From assembly GCA_964526645.1 (NCBI GenBank), contig CAZGJN010000011.1:1-64000 (forward strand): a DNA stretch of 64,000 nucleotides. The letters run 5' to 3'. The notes beneath the pieces were generated by a model. That model was not told the origin of the DNA. It did no database searches and saw nothing but the letters and a program-made list of their open reading frames with translations. Positions within the stretch are counted from its first letter, which is position 1. Every line of letters begins with the position of its first letter. Shown here piece after piece: positions 59,910-64,000 of this stretch. A program made the translations under genes and the position numbers. The DNA is from JADJNW01 sp964526645. Lineage in GTDB: Bacteria; Bacteroidota; Bacteroidia; Chitinophagales; Saprospiraceae.

Positions 59910-61892
59910 ATGCTACCAAAACTATTACTACTTATCTACCTTTGTTTTTGCCTGAATGCTGTGGCACAGGATGACCCACCCAGGTTTGATGGCAAAGCGG
60001 CTACTAAAAGCTTTCAGGAAGGAGAGCAAGCCCTGCTGAAGGGGGACTATCGCAAGGCGATCCGTTTGTTTGAAAAGGCTTTGGGCGAAAAGCCTACCCT
60101 GCACGCTGCCCGCCGCAATATCGGGGTGTGCTACGAATTGCTGGGGGATTATCCTAAAGCGGCTGAGTATTATGAAGAAGTGCTCAATCAGGATGAGTTT
60201 TTTTCAAGATCGCTCTACTTCCGGGCGGGCGAGGTGCATTACAAATTGGGAAATTACAAAAAAGCCCTGGCGTACTTCGGTAAGTTTGAGTTTTTGCAAG
60301 CAAAGCCCTTGTACGAATTTAATAGCGTGGAAGACAAAGAAGTAGAAGAGGAAAATAAGTTTATCGAGCGGCTCACGCATAGTATTCGCCTTTGCCAAAT
60401 GGCCATTGATTCGGTGCGCTTCCTGCGCGTGGGCGAAATTTCCAACCTCGGCGAAGCGATTAATTCCAAAGCAGATGAGTTGTTTCCTTTTTTGTCCAAC
60501 GACCAATCTTTGCTGTTTTATACCGCCAAAAAACAAAACCGCAATGATGAGGACTTATATTACAGCACTTTTGAGGATAGCACCTGGACGAGCAGCAAGC
60601 TGTTAGGGTCAAAATTTAACACCTCAGTGCCGGAAGGTATGAGCACGATGATTCGGGATGGGCGAAAGATGTACTTCACCGCCTGTGGGCGCGAGAGTGT
60701 AAGAGGTACTTGTGATATTTGGGAAGCAGAAGTATATGGCACAACTATCAATTCGATCAAAGCATTGCAAGGCAATATTAACTCCGACCGCTGGGAATCA
60801 CAGGCCTCAGTGAGCTGTGATGGGCGAATACTCTTTTTTGCGAGCAACCGCGAGGGGGGCTTGGGTAAAACGGACATCTGGATGAGCCGCCGCATGGCAG
60901 ATGGGAGTTGGGGAAGCCCTATCAACCTGGGGGACAACATCAATACGCCGCAAGATGAAGAAGCTCCTTTTATCACAAATGATGGAAAAACCCTCTATTT
61001 CTCCTCGCTTGGCCATTCAGGTATAGGCGAACAGGATATTTTTATGAGCCGGGTGGATGAACAAGGTAACTGGAGTAAGCCTATCAACCTGGGGATGCCT
61101 ATCAATTCTGCTTACCGCGAATTTGGCTTTTTCCTTTCTGCCGATGGCAAAACAGGCTACTTCGCTTCTGATCGCCCCGCTGGCTTTGGTGGTATGGATA
61201 TTTATAAATTTGAACTATCGGAAGAGTTATTCATCGAACCCATCACTTTTGTGGAGGGTTTTGTGCGGGATTCTCTGATTGATGCCCCTATCAAATCTGT
61301 CGTACAAATAGCAGGTAGAGAACCTATCCAAACCGATGATACCGGGCGTTTTTTTATCTGCATAAAGGCGAATGATACCCTGTCGCTTCGGGTAGAAAAA
61401 AAACTGTACCATCCTTATCAGCGCACTTTTATAATACCGGAGTGGGATAACAAAAATTTTTATACGGTTGAAATCCTGATGCAGCCTATTGCCCAACCGA
61501 TTTTCACCGCTAAAACGCCTTTTGTGGATACAACTGCGGCTGTTCCTTCTAAAAAAAATCCAGTTAAAAAGGAATATCAACATACTATTTTCTTTGATTT
61601 TGATAAGTTTATGATGTCTCCTATTGAATCGGGCAAACTGGAGGAGTTTTTGCAGCAATTAAAAAGCAGGAACATACAGCGGGTAGAAATTATTGGCTTT
61701 TCGGATGATGTAGGCACAGATATTTACAACCTGAAGCTATCGGAAGAACGCGCCAAGCAAATCGCTTTGCACCTGATGTCCAATGGTATTTTGGTAGATC
61801 AGATTTACATCGAGGGGCGAGGCGAAATTAAAGACGATAAGCCCAAAAACCTCAATCGGAAAGTAGAGGTGAAAGCGCTTGTGTTGGAATGA
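59910..61892 (+). CDS. PorE-like OmpA-family protein (TPR, PD40, CRD, OmpA)
   Basis: ATG at 59910 gives 660 residues with signal peptide (about 1-20, A-V-A-Q). The domains come in the order of PorE of the type IX secretion system: TPR (about 25-165; Y-R-K-A-I-R-L-F-E-K-A-L), PD40-type beta-propeller (about 185-440, with repeated D-I-W and S-L-G-H-S-G-I-G-E-Q-D-I-F), a carboxypeptidase-like regulatory domain (about 450-530; V-E-G-F-V-R-D-S) and an OmpA peptidoglycan-binding domain (about 560-660; G-F-S-D-D-V-G-T-D-I-Y-N-L). PorE links T9SS parts to the cell wall. Similar domain order also occurs in other Bacteroidota proteins, so the symbol is left out. Confidence 0.85.
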   Translation: MLPKLLLLIYLCFCLNAVAQDDPPRFDGKAATKSFQEGEQALLKGDYRKAIRLFEKALGEKPTLHAARRNIGVCYELLGDYPKAAEYYEEVLNQDEFFSRSLYFRAGEVHYKLGNYKKALAYFGKFEFLQAKPLYEFNSVEDKEVEEENKFIERLTHSIRLCQMAIDSVRFLRVGEISNLGEAINSKADELFPFLSNDQSLLFYTAKKQNRNDEDLYYSTFEDSTWTSSKLLGSKFNTSVPEGMSTMIRDGRKMYFTACGRESVRGTCDIWEAEVYGTTINSIKALQGNINSDRWESQASVSCDGRILFFASNREGGLGKTDIWMSRRMADGSWGSPINLGDNINTPQDEEAPFITNDGKTLYFSSLGHSGIGEQDIFMSRVDEQGNWSKPINLGMPINSAYREFGFFLSADGKTGYFASDRPAGFGGMDIYKFELSEELFIEPITFVEGFVRDSLIDAPIKSVVQIAGREPIQTDDTGRFFICIKANDTLSLRVEKKLYHPYQRTFIIPEWDNKNFYTVEILMQPIAQPIFTAKTPFVDTTAAVPSKKNPVKKEYQHTIFFDFDKFMMSPIESGKLEEFLQQLKSRNIQRVEIIGFSDDVGTDIYNLKLSEERAKQIALHLMSNGILVDQIYIEGRGEIKDDKPKNLNRKVEVKALVLE

Positions 61893-61941
61893 GGCCTATA
61901 CTTTTCAGTGGCAATATGGCATCAACGCTGGGCACATTAGC

Positions 61942-64000
61942 TTATTTCAGAATATAAGCTCTGAAAGTTTTGCATTCTCGGACGGTGCGCCTGAAAAAAT
62001 CCGTTTGGGCGTAGTTGTCTCGCAAGATACTGAAGTACAAATCAGGGCGTGGTGCGCCAGTACGGTGGCGGCTGATATACCATTCGTTTCGTTCGCATTT
62101 GGCAGCATAATAAGTGGCGCGGGCAGCCAGTTCGGGATCAGTTGCTACTTCTCTGGCTCTGTCAAAATAAGCTTTAGCTCTGGAACAATCAAAATTTTCA
62201 ATGTTACCCAAAGGATAGGCAGGATGGGGAACGATAAAGTCTTCATCTCGCAGGTAAGCCGGCGATAAGCTCGTGCCACTGCGAAAGTGATCCATCGCTT
62301 GCCAGGCATAGCTAAAATAGCTCATGTTGTAATAAGCCAACCCTAGCTGATAAAGCAAAGTAGCAACATCTTCAGAGCCAGCCAGCAGCCTCGTTTCCAT
62401 ACTGATCAGGCGTTCGATGAGCTCGCCTTTGTTGTAAACGGTCATAGTATCTGGCATTTGGGTACACTGCACACAATCTTTGAAACGTTCGATAAAAGGG
62501 TTAAACACGCCGAAATTATCCCAGTCGGTGTCCCGATTCATCTCTTTGTAAACTGCTAAAGCCTCATCCAGCTTGCCCTGGCTGAAGAGGAAAGTAGCTT
62601 TTATATCGAGCAGGTCTTTTTCAATGGAGTTACCGTCTGATTTGAGAATGAGTTCGTTTTCCAGGCTGGTACGATTGGGTTTTCTGCAAATCGCCAAAAG
62701 ATCATTAATAATCGTCAAATCGGGTTTTACCTTCAAATCGCGAAAACGGTGCTGGCTCAGAAAAGCCTTGCCTGGGTAGTTGCCCTCCAGGTAGAGGTAA
62801 GTCATTTTATCACTTAGAAAATCGGCAAATTGCCTATATTCTGCATACAACTCACTTTTGCGAATGCGATCCACCTCCTGCTCTACGCCGTCAGAAGCGT
62901 CTTTGTAGGCACTAATCTTCAGCGCCAGTTCAAATACTTCCAATTGCTCGCGAAGGGCTTTGTCTTTTACCAGATTTCGGGCGCGCTTCAGGGTTCGTTC
63001 GGCTTCATAATAATCCCCGGCGAGCACCTCCAAGTACCCATCTGCTACCGCCCAGAGCGCAGGGCGTTCCACTTGTTTTTCTGAAGCCATTTTTTGTGCA
63101 AACTTCTGCAAACGAAGGAGATACTCACCAACGCCCGGGCGCGGAATACCAAAATAGCGCTTGTTGCTTTCTTTGTGCGCATTAAATTCATAGCCCAGCA
63201 GGTCTTTTTCCAGCTTTTTGATTTCGCGCAGGAGCAGTATTTCCAAATGCGTGCTTCTGGGGTCCAACTCATAGATACGCTGCATTTCTTCTATGGCTTT
63301 GCTGTCGGCAGCATGAGCGCGCAGGGCATAAAGCGCAGCTCTTTCTTGGTCTGTTTTGCACAAAAGCAAGCATGCCTCCCACTCCTGGTCGGTTCTGATG
63401 CGAAAACTCCTGAAAGCAGATTCTGCTTTGCTTGGGCAGTTATCAAAAATTTTAGAGAAAATATAAGAAGCCTCCACATTGCGCCCCAAAGACATCAAAG
63501 CACCTGCGCGATGCCCTTCGATCCAGTATTCGATAATACTTGGGTCGTTGTCAATCTGAGGCATCAGAAGGTCGTACAAACTCAAAACCTCACCATACTT
63601 TTTGGCGTAGTGTGCCAGGCGGATGATTTGGTAGGCGTATCGTAGCCGGATGTAGTGCGATTGAGTCCGTTTGAAGGCTTCCTTGCCTTCGTTGAGGAGC
63701 GTGCGCATGGCAATCGTATCACGTGGCGGCACTTTCCAGGGATTGTCCTTACTGCTTGTGACATATTTTTCGCACCTTTTGGCATACATGAGGTAATCAA
63801 CGGTTTCAAAGCAACCATGCCGTTTTAGATAATTGGCAAAAGTATTGCCCTGAAAAGGGTAAGATAGTTCAAAATCGGGGATACGCATTTCATCGCTTAG
63901 TTGCTTCAAATCGGCTAAATCCGTACCATACACCACCAGTTGGATGTCCTCTTCTTTTGCCCGATTGCAATAGCGCGAACGCCACTCTGCCACGTTACTT
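61942..64000 (-). CDS. large helical repeat protein (5' end outside the window)
   Basis: The frame is open to the window edge; the first in-window start-type codon is a GTG at 63993, but the real start is probably outside. At least 683 residues are visible, nearly all helices with TPR-like units (Y-Y-E-A-E-R-T-L-K-R-A near 327-337, L-L-Y-Q-L-G-L-A-Y-Y-N-M near 543-554). The C-terminal part has a pair of regions with Cys (F-D-C-S-R-A-K-A-Y-F and Y-A-A-K-C-E-R-N-E-W-Y). No enzyme motif seen. It converges with the PorE-like gene (50 bp between stops). Similar long TPR proteins occur in the envelope of Bacteroidota, but location cannot be judged without the N-terminus. Confidence 0.7.
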   Translation of the reverse strand, partial: SNVAEWRSRYCNRAKEEDIQLVVYGTDLADLKQLSDEMRIPDFELSYPFQGNTFANYLKRHGCFETVDYLMYAKRCEKYVTSSKDNPWKVPPRDTIAMRTLLNEGKEAFKRTQSHYIRLRYAYQIIRLAHYAKKYGEVLSLYDLLMPQIDNDPSIIEYWIEGHRAGALMSLGRNVEASYIFSKIFDNCPSKAESAFRSFRIRTDQEWEACLLLCKTDQERAALYALRAHAADSKAIEEMQRIYELDPRSTHLEILLLREIKKLEKDLLGYEFNAHKESNKRYFGIPRPGVGEYLLRLQKFAQKMASEKQVERPALWAVADGYLEVLAGDYYEAERTLKRARNLVKDKALREQLEVFELALKISAYKDASDGVEQEVDRIRKSELYAEYRQFADFLSDKMTYLYLEGNYPGKAFLSQHRFRDLKVKPDLTIINDLLAICRKPNRTSLENELILKSDGNSIEKDLLDIKATFLFSQGKLDEALAVYKEMNRDTDWDNFGVFNPFIERFKDCVQCTQMPDTMTVYNKGELIERLISMETRLLAGSEDVATLLYQLGLAYYNMSYFSYAWQAMDHFRSGTSLSPAYLRDEDFIVPHPAYPLGNIENFDCSRAKAYFDRAREVATDPELAARATYYAAKCERNEWYISRHRTGAPRPDLYFSILRDNYAQTDFFRRTVRECKTFRAYILK

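Overview
The window looks like a chromosomal piece of a Bacteroidota genome, probably from the Saprospiraceae or a close relative (the family is my inference). The evidence is secreted proteins with type IX secretion C-terminal domains of both type A (33766-35532, 52238-53056) and type B (15120-18092, 50062-51822), SprB-like adhesin repeats, a PorE-like OmpA protein, a bat aerotolerance operon, LptC followed by a GldE-like CBS protein, and promoters of the TTTG / TAnnTTTG kind. I see no rRNA, CRISPR array, prophage or intact insertion sequence. The only RNA gene I can support is tRNA-Cys.

Region 1 (1-5540) is the most unusual part and is visibly more A/T-rich than the rest. Read on the minus strand it is laid out like an integron: a tyrosine recombinase (5527-4475), an attI-like stretch with two direct repeats (4371-4306), an ORF-less mini-cassette (4311-4171), a cassette with an SDR protein and a DUF998 membrane protein (4170-2567), a cassette with an RNase H-like exonuclease plus both exonuclease VII subunits (2566-54), and the start of another cassette running off the left edge. 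Cassettes are separated by long imperfect palindromes. The start of every cassette is complementary to the outer box of its own downstream palindrome (7, 9 and 10 bp), which is the signature left by attC recombination. The recombinase lacks the IntI-specific insertion and points toward the cassettes.

Region 2 (5669-14842, minus strand) holds a stand-alone paaZ, the bat operon (batA, batB, batC, a short BatD-like gene, batD) and pssA-purS-rsmI. Region 3 (15120-28942) has an adhesin followed by lptC and a CBS/CNNM protein, three minus-strand envelope or hypothetical genes, a fused 5-oxoprolinase, a Big_5 lipoprotein and an acyltransferase. Region 4 (29000-41500) mixes repair and housekeeping genes (radC, AlkA-type glycosylase, a Pif1-like helicase with HRDC and HTH_40 domains, rnpA, an MsbA-type exporter) with a secreted subtilase and decayed accessory pieces: a response-regulator stub and a nuclease-toxin-like gene with an in-frame stop.

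Region 5 (41860-46562, minus) is a tight five-gene unit: histidine kinase, LuxR-type regulator, secreted C39-like cysteine protease, a small protein with a Gly/Pro tail and a polytopic membrane protein. Region 6 (46752-64000) has an M48 protease, DUF2911, lipoprotein and type B adhesin genes, tRNA-Cys, lpd, ricT-like and holB, a glutathione peroxidase, a PorE-like protein and a large repeat-type protein cut by the right edge. Short palindromes with a conserved centre recur at gene 3' ends through the window.
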